From assembly GCA_017940955.1 (NCBI GenBank), contig JAGAXP010000273.1, positions 20,757 through 84,756 of the forward strand: 64,000 nucleotides of DNA. The letters run 5' to 3'. This DNA comes from Oribacterium sp. GTDB lineage: Bacteria > Bacillota_A > Clostridia > Lachnospirales > Lachnospiraceae. The notes beneath the pieces were generated by a model that did not search any database, had not been told where the DNA came from, and was given only the letters and a program-made list of their open reading frames with translations. This document shows positions 8,016 through 17,648 of the stretch, one piece after another. The translations under genes and the position numbers were made by a program. Position 1 is the first letter of the stretch; each line of letters opens with the position of its first letter.

Positions 8016-10607
8016 TTAAGAGTGCTTTATTTCTGTAGAAAGTTTGCCGAGGTGCTGGTCAATTACAATGGTATCGCCTTCACGGACCTGGTCTTCGAGG
8101 ATGGCGCGGGCTACCAGGGTTTCGACGTTTTTCTGGATGAAACGGCGGAGAGGACGGGCACCGAACTGTGGTTCGTAGCCGTAGTCTGCGACGTATTCCT
8201 TGGCAGAATCTGTGAGCTCGATGGAGATCTGTCTGTCTTCGAGTCTCTTGTTGATGGACTTTATCATGAGGTCTGTGATGTGGCCGATGTTGTCCTTGCT
8301 GAGAGGCTTAAACATTATGATCTCATCAAGACGGTTCAGAAACTCGGGGCGGAAGGCTCTCCGGAGTTCGTCGTTAACGTTCTTTCTGGCGGCTTCCGTG
8401 ATGTTTCCGTTTGAGTCTATGCCATCGAGAAGATACTGGGCACCGAGGTTGCTTGTAAGTATGATTATGGTGTTTTTGAAGTCAACGGTCTTGCCCTGGC
8501 TGTCTGTGATACGTCCGTCATCCAGTACCTGGAGAAGGATGTTGAAGACATCGGGATGTGCCTTTTCTATCTCATCGAAAAGAACTACCGAGTAGGGCTT
8601 ACGGCGAACGGCTTCAGTGAGCTGACCGCCTTCTTCATAGCCAACGTATCCGGGAGCCGCACCGATGAGTCTGGAAACGGAATATTTCTCCATGTACTCT
8701 GACATGTCGATTCGAACCATGGCATTTTCGTCGTCAAAAAGGTTCTGGGCCAATGCTTTTGCAAGCTCTGTCTTACCTACACCTGTAGGTCCCATAAAGA
8801 GGAAGGAACCTATAGGTCTTCCCGGATCCTTTATGCCGGCCTTTGAACGCTGGATGGCTTCCACCACCTTTTCAACGGCTTCATCCTGACCTATGAGTCT
8901 CTTGTGGATCTCTTCATCAAGGTGAAGAACCTTGCTTCTCTCGGATTCATTAAGCTTTGATACAGGGATTCCTGTCCAGCGGCTTACGATCTTTCCGATT
9001 TCTTCTTCGGTTACCGTTTCCTGAAGGAGAGCCTTGTCCTCATTGTGGACGCTGTTCTCTGCATCTGAAAGCTGTTTTTCAACCTGCGCCAGATCCTGAT
9101 ACTTAAGCATTGAAGCTTTTTCATAATCGCCTGTCTGCATAAGCTTTTCGATTTCTTTACGTATCTGGTCTCTCTTTTCACGAAGCTGCTGAAGGTTTCC
9201 GACGGAGTTCTTTTCGTTTTCCCACTGGGCGGATTTTGCGTCAAACTCCTCCTGAAGCTCAGCAAGCTCCTTTTCTATCTCCTGAACTCTTTCCTTTGAA
9301 AGCTTGTCATCCTCCTTTTTAAGTGAGCTTTGTTCCATCTTAAGCTGTGTGATATGGCTCTTCATGGCAGCCATTTCTTCCGGCATGGACTCCATCTGGG
9401 TCTTTACCATGGAGCAGGCTTCATCCACAAGGTCGATGGCTTTATCCGGAAGGAATCTGTCGGAGATATATCTGTCGGAAAGCATTGCTGCCGCCACCAT
9501 AGCATTGTCCGTAATTGATACACCATGATATCTTTCATAGCTGTCCTGGATACCTCTGAGAATATAGATAGTATCCTCTACAGTCGGCTCATCTATCATT
9601 ACCGGCTGGAAACGTCTCTCGAGAGCTGCATCCTTTTCAATATATTTATGATACTCATTAAGTGTTGTGGCACCTATACAGTGGAGCTCACCTCTTGCAA
9701 GCATCGGCTTAAGAAGGTTTCCGGCATCCATGGCACCATCGGTCTTTCCGGCGCCCACAATGGTATGAAGCTCATCGATGAACATAAGTATCTGTCCGTC
9801 GGACTGCTTTACTTCATCAAGAACTGCCTTGAGCCTCTCCTCAAACTCGCCTCTGTACTTTGCACCTGCCACAAGAGAACCCATGTTAAGGGCAAATATT
9901 TTCTTATCCTTAAGACTCTCAGGTACTTCACCGGCAGCTATCCTCTGGGCAAGACCTTCTACGACAGCGGTTTTACCTACACCGGGCTCACCGATGAGTA
10001 CCGGGTTGTTCTTGGTCTTTCTGCTGAGGATACGGATAATGTTTCTGATCTCCTCATCTCTTCCGATTATGGGGTCAAGCTTCTGCTCCTTTGCGCTCTG
10101 TACCATTTCATAGCCATACTTATTTAAGGTATCATAGGTGCTCTCAGGATTATCTGTGGTTACTCTCTGATTTCCTCTTACCTCCGAAAGTGCCTTCAGG
10201 AACTTATCCTTTGTGATGTCATATTCCTTAAGGAGCTTCTTAACCGTAGGATCCGCTTCCTTGATTATGGACAGGAAGATGTGCTCTACCGCAACATAAT
10301 CATCTCCCATGGATTTCATATGGTCTTCAGCCCTTGTAAGAGCGAGGTTTGCAGCCTGTGACATATACATCTGACCGTTTCCGGATACCTTGGGAAGCTT
10401 TGAGATTTCAGCTTCAAGGGATGACTTAAAGCCATCCACGGAAACTCCCATTCTTTTAAGAAGCTGGGCGATGAGACTCTCATCTATAGTTATAAGGCTG
10501 TACAGAAGATGTACCTGCTCCACATACTGGTTTCCATACTCTGTAATGATATCCTGACACTTATTTATGGCTTCAACTGATTTCTGTGTAAACTTGTTAA
10601 TATTCAT
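8016..10607 (-). CDS. clpB: ATP-dependent disaggregase chaperone ClpB
   Basis: An 863-residue Hsp100 protein of the usual full length. It has the N-terminal Clp repeat domain ([20 protein letters not shown]), a first AAA module with GEPGVGKTA and Walker [10 protein letters not shown], a middle coiled coil at ~400-520 ([20 protein letters not shown]), and a second AAA module with GPTGVGKTE and [12 protein letters not shown]. The presence of the middle domain separates ClpB from ClpA/ClpC. It works with DnaK to extract and refold proteins from aggregates in the cytosol. The ATG follows TAGGAGG. Transcription is very likely heat-inducible, because a CIRCE operator overlaps its promoter. It is monocistronic by the terminator at 7953-7991. 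Confidence 0.98.
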   Translation of the reverse strand: MNINKFTQKSVEAINKCQDIITEYGNQYVEQVHLLYSLITIDESLIAQLLKRMGVSVDGFKSSLEAEISKLPKVSGNGQMYMSQAANLALTRAEDHMKSMGDDYVAVEHIFLSIIKEADPTVKKLLKEYDITKDKFLKALSEVRGNQRVTTDNPESTYDTLNKYGYEMVQSAKEQKLDPIIGRDEEIRNIIRILSRKTKNNPVLIGEPGVGKTAVVEGLAQRIAAGEVPESLKDKKIFALNMGSLVAGAKYRGEFEERLKAVLDEVKQSDGQILMFIDELHTIVGAGKTDGAMDAGNLLKPMLARGELHCIGATTLNEYHKYIEKDAALERRFQPVMIDEPTVEDTIYILRGIQDSYERYHGVSITDNAMVAAAMLSDRYISDRFLPDKAIDLVDEACSMVKTQMESMPEEMAAMKSHITQLKMEQSSLKKEDDKLSKERVQEIEKELAELQEEFDAKSAQWENEKNSVGNLQQLREKRDQIRKEIEKLMQTGDYEKASMLKYQDLAQVEKQLSDAENSVHNEDKALLQETVTEEEIGKIVSRWTGIPVSKLNESERSKVLHLDEEIHKRLIGQDEAVEKVVEAIQRSKAGIKDPGRPIGSFLFMGPTGVGKTELAKALAQNLFDDENAMVRIDMSEYMEKYSVSRLIGAAPGYVGYEEGGQLTEAVRRKPYSVVLFDEIEKAHPDVFNILLQVLDDGRITDSQGKTVDFKNTIIILTSNLGAQYLLDGIDSNGNITEAARKNVNDELRRAFRPEFLNRLDEIIMFKPLSKDNIGHITDLMIKSINKRLEDRQISIELTDSAKEYVADYGYEPQFGARPLRRFIQKNVETLVARAILEDQVREGDTIVIDQHLGKLSTEIKHS

Positions 10608-10774
10608 AATATCCTCCTATAAACGCTTGTTTTTCGCCGTTTATTTCTGACATACAGATACAGATCTATCCGGCTCCTTAAATACCCTTTTCTTTGTTAA
10701 TGTCTTTTACTTTGGTTCCGGTCAGGGTTCCCCGGATACAATCCGATTCTCTATGTCTCCCTTTTACAGTAATG

Positions 10775-10802
10775 ATTATATCTCGATTGTTAGCACTTTC
10801 AA
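10775..10802 (-). promoter_or_regulatory. Sigma-A promoter of clpB
   Basis: On the minus strand TTGAAA (10797-10802) and TATAAT (10775-10780) are separated by 16 bases. The -35 box lies inside the CIRCE operator. This implies a 5' leader of about 160 bases before the ATG at 10607. Confidence 0.8.
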
Positions 10803-10816
10803 GTGTCGAGTGCTAA
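10790..10816. promoter_or_regulatory. CIRCE operator (HrcA binding site)
   Basis: The inverted repeat TTAGCACTT-N9-GAGTGCTAA differs from the CIRCE consensus (TTAGCACTC-N9-GAGTGCTAA) at one position. It overlaps the clpB -35 box, so HrcA repression of clpB is the expected arrangement. The rest of the 10608-11050 gap shows no gene. Confidence 0.92.
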
Positions 10817-11050
10817 TTTTAGATTTTTTTTAGTAAGTTTAGAAACTGTTTGTTTTGTGCATTTTCACCATAGATTTTACTTTTTATACATTTGCCTGCC
10901 TTTTCCGTTATTTATAAAGCATTCTTTTTCACTTTTTTGCTCCGTTTTTCAAGAACACGTAGTCTCTTTTCAGACCTTGTCACAATTTAGACTATAGGCA
11001 TATCTGAATATCGGTCATATACTGAGCACACAAATTCATACGGAGGCAAC

Positions 11051-11692
11051 ATGACAGTATCTCATCTGGTTCTTCTGCAGTTCCTTTACGGTTCAGCACT
11101 CACCGATCTTTATGACCGGCGCATACCTAATACTCTTACAGGTATGTATCTTTCACTTGGATTGTTTCTCAATTTCCAGTGTATTTCTTTTCTTCATATG
11201 ACAGGTACTTTCAACCTTTCATACTCACTCAGCTTTCTTGTAACTTTTCTGGTCTCAGTTCTGATCCTGTCCGTTCTCACCGCTATGACAAATGCAGGCG
11301 CAGGAGACGCCAAACTAATCGCTCTTATCATCTCTTGGACCGGTTTTTATGAAGGTCTTCATTTGTTACTACCCGGTCTCATCCTGGCACTTGCATTTAT
11401 TCTGATCAGCAAAGCTGAAACAGTTTTCGCATCTTCTATAAGTAAAAAAGTAAACATTACCCCTAAATGCTTTTTTATGCCCACAAAGATCCCTACAGCT
11501 TTTTATCACCCCTACAAACAAAAGCTAAAGTTTCTCTTTCCGGAGCTTAAGTGCCTTCTTATAGATTTCAGGATTTTTGAAATCTGCCTGAGGCTCCCGG
11601 AAAGAGGTACTCTTCCCCTCGCGATCCCTGTTTTTCTCGGTGCAATTCCGGGACTGATCACTACTTCACTCCGGAGTCCCTTGTGGACTTAG
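11051..11692 (+). CDS. Prepilin peptidase, A24 family (TadV/CpaA-like)
   Basis: A 213-residue membrane aspartyl protease that cleaves and may methylate Flp prepilins at the inner face of the membrane. The two catalytic motifs are visible: TDLYDRRIPN near residue 20 and GAGDAK near residue 79. Hydrophobic segments surround both, as in A24 peptidases. The C-terminal ~80 residues after FASSISKKVN are basic and less membrane-like, longer than the minimal CpaA, and end in another hydrophobic stretch. It opens the Tad locus; TadZ follows 30 bases later. A second A24 peptidase gene stands in the distal half of the locus at 48337, so the two may serve different prepilins. The start is supported by CGGAGG before the ATG. 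Confidence 0.88.
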   Translation: MTVSHLVLLQFLYGSALTDLYDRRIPNTLTGMYLSLGLFLNFQCISFLHMTGTFNLSYSLSFLVTFLVSVLILSVLTAMTNAGAGDAKLIALIISWTGFYEGLHLLLPGLILALAFILISKAETVFASSISKKVNITPKCFFMPTKIPTAFYHPYKQKLKFLFPELKCLLIDFRIFEICLRLPERGTLPLAIPVFLGAIPGLITTSLRSPLWT

Positions 11693-11722
11693 GAGTGAAC
11701 ATACTAAAGATAAGGAGTTTTT

Positions 11723-12877
11723 ATGCATCATATTCTTGCTTTCTTTGATGAAGATAAAACCTACTGTGACAGGTTCAGAAAATTTGCTTCCAACCATTCC
11801 AACTGTCCGTTTACGGTTTATTCTTTCGATAATTATCAGGATCTTAGGAACTTTTCCCAGGACCATCCCATAGAATTGCTGGTTGGAAGCGAAGCCAAAA
11901 GCTACAATTCCGGAATTTCCGGAGCCAAGACCTATTCAGGATCTGCTTTTGCCTCCGTCCATGAGGGTTCGGGAGATTCTTATGACAGGAAGTATTCCTT
12001 TGAAACGGGAAGGTCCCTGGTTTCGGAACCTGACCTTTTATATCAGATACCTGCAAAATCCATCATTAAGCTTTCTGAGACACCGGTTGAATCCGGGGAT
12101 GCCGATGTACATCATTCCGGCCCTGACGGAAAGTACCGGATATATAAGTATCAGTCCGGCGAAAACATTCTTCGTGAGATCATGACCTTTTACGGACATA
12201 ATACTGCGGCTTCCAAAAGGAAAGCATCAGGCAGACATTCAAAGCTCTACCTTATATACAGTCCCATCGGGCGTTCCGGAAAAACCCGTTTTGCACTTGC
12301 TCTTACCAGGGTATTGCAAAAGGATATGAAACCTCTGTATCTGACTCTTGAGGAGGTTTCTTCTCATCATTTGGCCGATGATGAGGTTATGTGCCGTGGC
12401 ACCTTGTCTGAGGCAATGTACTTTTATAAAGAGGGGAAGCTTACGGGGGACCGACTTCAGGAGCTCATTCTTCATGATGCTCAGATGGACTCCATCCTTC
12501 CCGTAAGGACACCGGAAGACATAACCACTCTCACTCCCCAGGAAATAGTCGGATTCATTGAACACCTGAGAACTGTTTCAGGAAGGGATGCCATCATCCT
12601 GGATACCGACAGCATTTTAAGCCGTATTGAGGGTCTGCTGCCGCTTTGCGACTGGACCTTTATGCCGGTAACAGATGACATTAAGGGAAACTCCAAGATA
12701 ACAAAGCTCGAAAACTATCTCTCAAAAAACCTGGCTCCGGAAGCTCTCAGTCACATATCAAAAATCGTGGTTCCGGAAACAGATCGGGACATCTCTTATA
12801 TTGATGCCCTGGAGAATCCCTCAGACCCTCTTATTAGTTTCGCAAAAGCTGTAGTACAGAATTATATATATGAATAA
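11723..12877 (+). CDS. TadZ/CpaE-like ATPase of the Tad pilus
   Basis: A 384-residue protein. The N-terminal ~110 residues resemble the receiver-like atypical domain of TadZ (ILAFFDEDKTYCDRF). The C-terminal half is a MinD/ParA-type ATPase fold with a deviant Walker A motif SPIGRSGKTRFAL near residue 180 and a late DTDSIL Walker B-like region. TadZ proteins position the pilus machine at the pole and help assemble TadA. AAGGAG precedes the ATG. The order peptidase-TadZ-TadA-TadB-TadC-pilin matches Firmicutes Tad loci. Confidence 0.85.
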   Translation: MHHILAFFDEDKTYCDRFRKFASNHSNCPFTVYSFDNYQDLRNFSQDHPIELLVGSEAKSYNSGISGAKTYSGSAFASVHEGSGDSYDRKYSFETGRSLVSEPDLLYQIPAKSIIKLSETPVESGDADVHHSGPDGKYRIYKYQSGENILREIMTFYGHNTAASKRKASGRHSKLYLIYSPIGRSGKTRFALALTRVLQKDMKPLYLTLEEVSSHHLADDEVMCRGTLSEAMYFYKEGKLTGDRLQELILHDAQMDSILPVRTPEDITTLTPQEIVGFIEHLRTVSGRDAIILDTDSILSRIEGLLPLCDWTFMPVTDDIKGNSKITKLENYLSKNLAPEALSHISKIVVPETDRDISYIDALENPSDPLISFAKAVVQNYIYE

Positions 12878-12879
12878 AC

Positions 12880-14055
12880 ATGAACACTTTAAATGAAATA
12901 AAAAAAGAACTAAAACAGGAGATTCTTTCGGATCTTAAAAACGAGCAGAACCTTCAGGATGAAGAGCTCTACGGAAGGATCGATGAACTGTTACTGTCAC
13001 GAAATGATATAAGTCTCAAAAACAGACTCTATCTCCGTTCTGCCATCTTTAACAGCTTCCGGCGTCTGGATGTTCTTTCAGAGCTTTTGGATGATCCGAC
13101 CATAACAGAGATCATGATCAATTCCCACCGGGAAATCTTTATCGAACGTTTCGGTCATCAGGAAAAGTGGAACAGAAGCTTTGAATCCGAGGATCAGCTT
13201 GAAGAAGTCATTCAGTCCATAGTAAGTAAGGTTAACCGTACCGTTAATACTTCAACCCCCATCGTTGACGCCCGTCTTTCAGACGGCTCCAGAGTCCACG
13301 TGGTTCTCCCGCCCATAGCATTAAAGGGACCCACTCTTACCATTCGTAAATTCCCGGAGCCCATCACCATGGATAAGCTTATAAGCTATAAATCCCTGTC
13401 GGAAGAAGCTGCAGCCTTTGTTAAGGATCTTACCAGAGCCGGCTACAACATCTTTATCTCGGGCGGTACCAACAGTGGAAAGACCACCTTCCTTAATGCC
13501 TTAAGCCAGTACATACCGTCTGAGGAAAGAGTTATCACCATCGAGGATTCCGCGGAGCTCCAGATCAGGAATGTTCATAATCTTGTTTCCATGGAAACCA
13601 GAAATGCAAATTCCGAGGGTGAAGGACAGGTCAGTATGGCTGACCTTATAAAGGCCTCTCTCCGAATGTCTCCAAACCGTATCATCGTCGGTGAGGTCAG
13701 AGGCGGTGAGGCCCTGGATATGCTCAATGCCATGAACACGGGACATGACGGCTCCATAAGCACGGGTCACGCAAATTCTGCAAAAGACATGCTGAAACGT
13801 ATGGAAGTCATGATACTTCAGGCTGCAGATCTGCCTCTTCCCGCCATAAGAAATATGATAGCTTCTGCCATAGATGTAGTCATTCACCTGGGCAGGACAA
13901 ATGACAGGAAAAGACGTGTTTTAGAAATATCGGAGGTACTTGGAGTTGAAAACGGAGAAATCGTCCTTAACTCGCTTTATAAATTCGACGGTGAAAAGCT
14001 TCAGAAGCTTTCGGCCCTTAAACAAACAGACAAACTCATTAATAAATTACAATGA
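12880..14055 (+). CDS. tadA: Type II/IV secretion ATPase TadA (CpaF family)
   Basis: A 391-residue hexameric secretion ATPase that powers Flp pilus assembly from the cytoplasm. Visible motifs are Walker A SGGTNSGKTTF (~residue 195), the Asp box region EERVITIEDSAELQI, Walker B SPNRIIVGEVRGGEA and the His box TGHDGSISTGHAN. The N-terminal part (LLDDPTITEIMINSHREIFIE) is typical of CpaF. It starts three bases after the TadZ stop, with no strong ribosome binding site of its own, so it is probably translated by coupling. Its 3' end overlaps the open frame of TadB. Confidence 0.95.
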   Translation: MNTLNEIKKELKQEILSDLKNEQNLQDEELYGRIDELLLSRNDISLKNRLYLRSAIFNSFRRLDVLSELLDDPTITEIMINSHREIFIERFGHQEKWNRSFESEDQLEEVIQSIVSKVNRTVNTSTPIVDARLSDGSRVHVVLPPIALKGPTLTIRKFPEPITMDKLISYKSLSEEAAAFVKDLTRAGYNIFISGGTNSGKTTFLNALSQYIPSEERVITIEDSAELQIRNVHNLVSMETRNANSEGEGQVSMADLIKASLRMSPNRIIVGEVRGGEALDMLNAMNTGHDGSISTGHANSAKDMLKRMEVMILQAADLPLPAIRNMIASAIDVVIHLGRTNDRKRRVLEISEVLGVENGEIVLNSLYKFDGEKLQKLSALKQTDKLINKLQ

Positions 14056-14779
14056 TTACAGCTTCACCATACCGGAATATCTCCGGCATGTTCTTACAGC
14101 GGTGGCAGCCGATGCACTGGTGAGCTATACATTTTACCAAAGCAGGACTGTATTTCTGGCAGCACTTCCGGTATGCCTCATTTACCCTTTTCTAATCAGA
14201 AAAGCTTTGGTGGAAAAAAGGCGCCAGCAATTGCTTGATCAGTTTAAAGAGGCCTTATCTACATTGTCCTCATTCCTTAGTGCAGGTTATTCAACGGAAA
14301 ATGCCTTCAGGGTTTCGGTTCCGGAGCTTAAGCATATGTACTCCGAGGACGCTCTCATAGTGAGAGAATTTGAACATTTCACAAAGGGTATGGATCTCAA
14401 CAAACCTTTGGAGGAGATGCTTTCGGATTTTGCTTACCGTTCCGGACTGGATGATGTATCCAATTTCGCAGAGATCTTCATCGCCGCGAAAAAGAACGGC
14501 GGAAACCTTGTGCAGATCATCGCACATACCTCCGGTATCATAAGGGATAAGGTTCAGATAATGGAGGATATCAAAACTCTGAATGCGTCAAAGCAGTATG
14601 AACAGAAGGTAATGAATCTCATTCCTTTCGTCATCATAATCTATATGAATCTTTCTTCCCCGGACTTCTTCGGGTCTCTTTACACCCAGACTCTCGGCCG
14701 CGTAACCATGACTGTATGTCTTCTTTTGTATTGTCTTGCAGTTTATCTTGCAAACCGCATTATGGATATAGAGGTGTAA
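13940..14779 (+). CDS. TadB-like pilus assembly membrane protein (start uncertain)
   Basis: The T2SF domain is clear: LDQFKEALSTLSSFLSAGYSTENAF, then LDDVSNFAEIFIAAKKNGGNLVQII and two membrane segments near the C-terminus (MNLIPFVIIIYMNL, VTMTVCLLLYCLAVYLA). TadB and TadC form the inner-membrane platform of the Tad pilus. The start is unusual: the frame extends back into tadA, and only TTG (13940, with GGAGG before it) and GTG (about 13991) codons occur before the region where homology should begin (DYSFTIPEYL, ~14067). No ATG is available, so the protein either overlaps TadA by up to 116 bases or uses a rare start near 14055. Confidence 0.82.
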   Translation: MELKTEKSSLTRFINSTVKSFRSFRPLNKQTNSLINYNDYSFTIPEYLRHVLTAVAADALVSYTFYQSRTVFLAALPVCLIYPFLIRKALVEKRRQQLLDQFKEALSTLSSFLSAGYSTENAFRVSVPELKHMYSEDALIVREFEHFTKGMDLNKPLEEMLSDFAYRSGLDDVSNFAEIFIAAKKNGGNLVQIIAHTSGIIRDKVQIMEDIKTLNASKQYEQKVMNLIPFVIIIYMNLSSPDFFGSLYTQTLGRVTMTVCLLLYCLAVYLANRIMDIEV

Positions 14780-14782
14780 CAA

Positions 14783-16180
14783 ATGAAAGCTAAAAATACA
14801 TTTATTACCTCTTTTGAAAACAGGATAAAACAGCTTTCATTAAAGCTCGGTAAAATCCCACGGAAGCTGCTGAAGGAACAGATGCTTTGCATAGGCGTAT
14901 CGCTGCTCCTCAGTGTTCTGGTTTTTCTGAGTTCCCAGTCCGGAAACATTATCACCGGCGGGAACCTCATAGAAAGAAACAGCTATGGAAGCAGTGACAG
15001 AAATCTCACTCTGGAGGTCTCCGGTTTACGTGATGACTCGGACGTGTCCCTGGATATAAAGGTAAGTCCCAGGCGTTACAGTAAGGAGGAAGCCGACCTG
15101 GTATTTCAGGATATCGTCGAAAATATCGAAGGCATAATCATAAAGGATGAGGGTGAGAGTCTTGCGGCTGTAAGTCGTGATCTAAACCTTTTAACGAAGC
15201 TTAAAGACAGAGGTGTAGATCTTTCATGGGATTTTTATCCGGAAACGGAGGATCAGGAATCCTACAGAAAATACAGACATCTTATCGACGATAACGGTCA
15301 GGTGCATAATGACAGCATACCTGAAGGTGAGGTTGTTACAGGCTACCTTTCACTTATCATGAGTACCTATATAGTCCCGGAGGAGAAATCTTCCCGGGAT
15401 GATACCGCAAAAGACTACACTAAGATCAAGTATCACTCCGAGCCCTACAAGATCTATGTTAATGTCATCCCTCCCGAATTCAGTGAATATGAGCTTCTTC
15501 TGAGAAGCCTTAAGGAAAAGATAAATGCAGCTGATATGTCCGCTCTTGGTGATGATTCCCTGACTCTTCCCACAGAGCACGAGGGAAGAGCCCTAAGCTA
15601 TCATGAGCCTTCAGATCAAACCTATCTTTTTATGCCTCTTCTCGGTGTGATAGCCGCCATGGCTTTATATCTTCGTCAGGGTTCTCTTGCAAAGGAAGAA
15701 AAAAAGAAAAAAGAGATTCTTCTCATGCTTGATTATTCCGATCTCGTATCGAAGCTCATGGTCTATACCGGAGCCGGGCTCACCATAAAAAATGCCTTTA
15801 TAACCATTTCCAAAGGCTATGACAATCTGGTTCAGAGGAAGCTGAAACCGGATCGGCCTCTTTACCGGGAGCTCAGAACACTATGTTTTCAGTTCAACAG
15901 AAATATGCCGGAATCCGAGGTTTATCTAGACCTTGGGCGACGCATAAATCTCAAGTCTTATACAAAGCTTGTATCTCTTATCGAGCAGAACCGCCGTAAT
16001 GGAACAAAAAATCTCAGAGCCATGCTTGAGCTCGAAATGAATGATGCTTTCGAGCAGCGGAAAACCACAGCCAAACGTCTGGGAGAAGAGGCCGGCACCA
16101 AACTGCTGCTTCCTTTGTTCCTGCTGCTTGGCATAGTGATGGTCATAGTTATCGTTCCGGCTCTCACAGCCATAAGATAA
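14783..16180 (+). CDS. TadC-like pilus assembly protein with a large N-terminal domain
   Basis: A 465-residue protein. A membrane segment at ~35-52 (MLCIGVSLLLSVLVFL) is followed by a long soluble region (~60-275, rich in charged residues) and another segment (LFMPLLGVIAAMALYL). The T2SF-like domain then appears (LLMLDYSDLVSKLMVYTGAGLTIKNAF, FEQRKTTAKRLGEEAGTKLLLPLFLLLGIVMVIVIVPAL). The C-terminal half is the TadC platform component. The extra ~220-residue domain between the first two membrane segments would lie outside the membrane if the usual topology holds; I do not recognise it. The gene starts three bases after TadB. Confidence 0.82.
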   Translation: MKAKNTFITSFENRIKQLSLKLGKIPRKLLKEQMLCIGVSLLLSVLVFLSSQSGNIITGGNLIERNSYGSSDRNLTLEVSGLRDDSDVSLDIKVSPRRYSKEEADLVFQDIVENIEGIIIKDEGESLAAVSRDLNLLTKLKDRGVDLSWDFYPETEDQESYRKYRHLIDDNGQVHNDSIPEGEVVTGYLSLIMSTYIVPEEKSSRDDTAKDYTKIKYHSEPYKIYVNVIPPEFSEYELLLRSLKEKINAADMSALGDDSLTLPTEHEGRALSYHEPSDQTYLFMPLLGVIAAMALYLRQGSLAKEEKKKKEILLMLDYSDLVSKLMVYTGAGLTIKNAFITISKGYDNLVQRKLKPDRPLYRELRTLCFQFNRNMPESEVYLDLGRRINLKSYTKLVSLIEQNRRNGTKNLRAMLELEMNDAFEQRKTTAKRLGEEAGTKLLLPLFLLLGIVMVIVIVPALTAIR

Positions 16181-16346
16181 TGCTTCACCTTCACATTTTA
16201 AACCCCTTTTTTTCGGAGTAATATCCGTTCAACCATAAAACATGGTCCTAATCTGAAAGGACCGGCAATCCCTTATTTTCCCGTCCGGGATAATCCGGAC
16301 AAATCATTAACCGCGGGCACAAAAGTGCTGCTTAAAAATCATTAAA

Positions 16347-16370
16347 CGAGGAAATATCCTCGGAAGGAGA
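16347..16370 (+). promoter_or_regulatory. Hairpin and ribosome binding site of the Flp pilin gene
   Basis: A short perfect stem (CGAGGA, loop AATA, TCCTCG; 16347-16362) stands directly before AAGGAGA (16364-16370), seven bases from the pilin ATG at 16377. Such stems often protect highly expressed pilin transcripts; that role is inferred. The rest of 16181-16346 shows no gene. Confidence 0.45.
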
Positions 16371-16376
16371 ATCAAA

Positions 16377-16608
16377 ATGAATATCACAACAACATCTATG
16401 CTTTTTTCACCCTTATCTGTTTTTGCTTTCGGCCCCTTCGGTCCCCTTGAGGATCTGGCAAGAAAGCTTATGGATTTTTTCAGAAGACTTCAATTCTTTG
16501 TTTTCTGCTGCAATCAGAAGGCAAAGAGAGCCGTAAGATCCCATATGGATTACGTTATAAACGGAGAATCCGGAATCGGAACCATCGAAATGGTGTTGAT
16601 TCTGGTAG
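16377..16608 (+). pseudogene. Flp1-type Tad pilin gene, 5' part (interrupted by the mobile element)
   Basis: The first 77 codons of an Flp pilin. A leader of about 60 residues precedes the conserved prepilin segment NGESGIGTIEMVLILV, where cleavage should occur before the hydrophobic helix. At 16603-16608 the frame meets the left copy of TGGTAG, and beyond it the reading frame runs into element DNA and stops at 16688. The rest of the gene is at 45210-45307. Joining the two parts with one TGGTAG gives ATTCTGGTAGTGTTGATC, which reads ILVVLI without a break and yields a 109-residue protein ending FDQIDSSAQSVY. The pilin is the main subunit of the Tad pilus, so the integrated state should abolish or alter pili. 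Confidence 0.92.
16603..16608 (+). repeat. Left attachment-site core (attL), TGGTAG
   Basis: Six bases shared by both ends of the element. Tn554-family elements also recombine at 6-7 bp cores. The exact crossover within the six bases cannot be read from this sequence. Confidence 0.85.
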
Positions 16609-16611
16609 AAA

Positions 16612-16622
16612 TATATACAGGT
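16612..16622 (+). repeat. Left subterminal inverted repeat TATATACAGGT
   Basis: It matches 10 of 11 bases of the reverse complement of 45186-45196. It lies 3 bases inside attL (the right partner lies 7 bases inside attR), so it is a likely recombinase arm or core-binding site. Confidence 0.6.
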
Positions 16623-16734
16623 AATTTGTATGTATTTATTGTATTTTCTAATATAGATTTAAGCAAATATCCATCAGTATATACATAGTCATCTAATTGA
16701 TGTATTTAGTGTTGATAAAATAAAAGGAGAAAAT

Positions 16735-16917
16735 ATGAGTTGCGACGTAAGATATATCGATGGCAGAAACCATATCCTTGATCTGATATCTGCCTATGTA
16801 AAAAAGGAAAGTAAGAAAAAATCCAAAAAGAAGATTCTCAACGTCTTAAAAAATAGGGAACGCCTTGAATTAGCTTTAGAAAAATTGGACCCTGGCTACT
16901 TCAATGACTATAAATAG
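16735..16917 (+). CDS. Small basic protein of unknown function at the left end of the element
   Basis: A 60-residue open frame (MSCDVRYIDGRNHILDLISA, then a lysine-rich stretch, ending LEKLDPGYFNDYK). An AAAAGGAG ribosome binding site stands five bases before the ATG, and a strong bidirectional terminator follows about 50 bases downstream, both of which support real expression. It is the first gene inside attL and the only plus-strand gene at this end. The cluster KKESKKKSKKK suggests nucleic-acid contact, which is only an inference. It may act in recombination or its control. Confidence 0.6.
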   Translation: MSCDVRYIDGRNHILDLISAYVKKESKKKSKKKILNVLKNRERLELALEKLDPGYFNDYK

Positions 16918-16970
16918 CCAGTGGTTTATTTGGGATTTGCTCAATAAACTTGACACAACCGAATACATAA

Positions 16971-17012
16971 AAATATGCCAATGACTGAAATCATTCAGTC
17001 ATTGGCATATTT
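16971..17012. terminator. Bidirectional terminator between the small plus-strand gene and the ADP-ribosyltransferase gene
   Basis: Perfect 18-bp inverted repeat (16971-16988 and 16995-17012), loop AATCAT, flanked by A-rich and T-rich sequence on the two sides. The stop codon of the ADP-ribosyltransferase gene (16995-16997) lies inside the right arm. Confidence 0.85.
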
Positions 17013-17648
17013 TATTAGTTGAAATTCATATATACGCGCTTTTTTTATTATATTTTTATGATGACCTATATATTTTAAGTGCTGTTTCTCTGGAAAGAGC
17101 ATCTCATACTCCCCTCTGTCTTTAATAAAATCTACACCTAATACATGGATTCCTTGAGGTACATAAATCTTTAGAAGGTCTGTATAACTTGAATTATCTT
17201 CTAGTAAGCTTTCCTTTAATAATGATGTACTCATAAAACCTTTTTCAATATATGCATTATATTCTTTCACACTTTGCATAATTATATTTAATGTTTTCTC
17301 ATCTATAGCTCTGTATACAACAATATCTTCTGGCAAAGTAGGTGCGCAATATATTATTTCATTAATCCGATCTATAAGCATATCAAGGTCATATCTTCTG
17401 TAATCATCTTGCGGTTGCTCTATACCTCTCATATAGGCATTTACTTGAGAATAAACTTCACCAAGGTAAACTTCTATAGGTTTACCAGCATAAATCATTC
17501 TATACTCGTACGAGCAACTTTTCATTTTCTTTCTATTGATATTATATTCAGAACAATAGTCTCCATAATATCGTTTCTGAAAATCCCTTGCTTCTTCTTT
17601 TGTTCGTATTTCCCTATATTTTTTTAAATTCTCTTTTTTTCCAATCAT
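16995..17648 (-). CDS. ADP-ribosyltransferase, R-S-E class
   Basis: A 217-residue protein that transfers ADP-ribose from NAD+ to a target. The three hallmark motifs are present: Arg113 in VVYRAID, the serine motif FMSTSL at 138-143 and the E-x-E pair Glu180/Glu182 in RGEYEMLFP. An E-x-E pair is typical of arginine-modifying enzymes. There is no signal peptide, so it acts in the producing or the recipient cytoplasm. The ATG overlaps the 3' end of the sigma-like gene by 35 bases and has AGAAGGAAG just upstream. The tight overlap suggests that the two proteins are made together. Phage enzymes of this class modify RNA polymerase, and with a sigma-like partner that is a tempting but unproven target; a toxin role is the alternative. 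Confidence 0.85.
   Translation of the reverse strand: MIGKKENLKKYREIRTKEEARDFQKRYYGDYCSEYNINRKKMKSCSYEYRMIYAGKPIEVYLGEVYSQVNAYMRGIEQPQDDYRRYDLDMLIDRINEIIYCAPTLPEDIVVYRAIDEKTLNIIMQSVKEYNAYIEKGFMSTSLLKESLLEDNSSYTDLLKIYVPQGIHVLGVDFIKDRGEYEMLFPEKQHLKYIGHHKNIIKKARIYEFQLIKYAND

Noticed and set aside
9525..10127. A 200-residue plus-strand frame inside clpB
   Set aside because: Antisense shadow of the strongly conserved clpB sequence.
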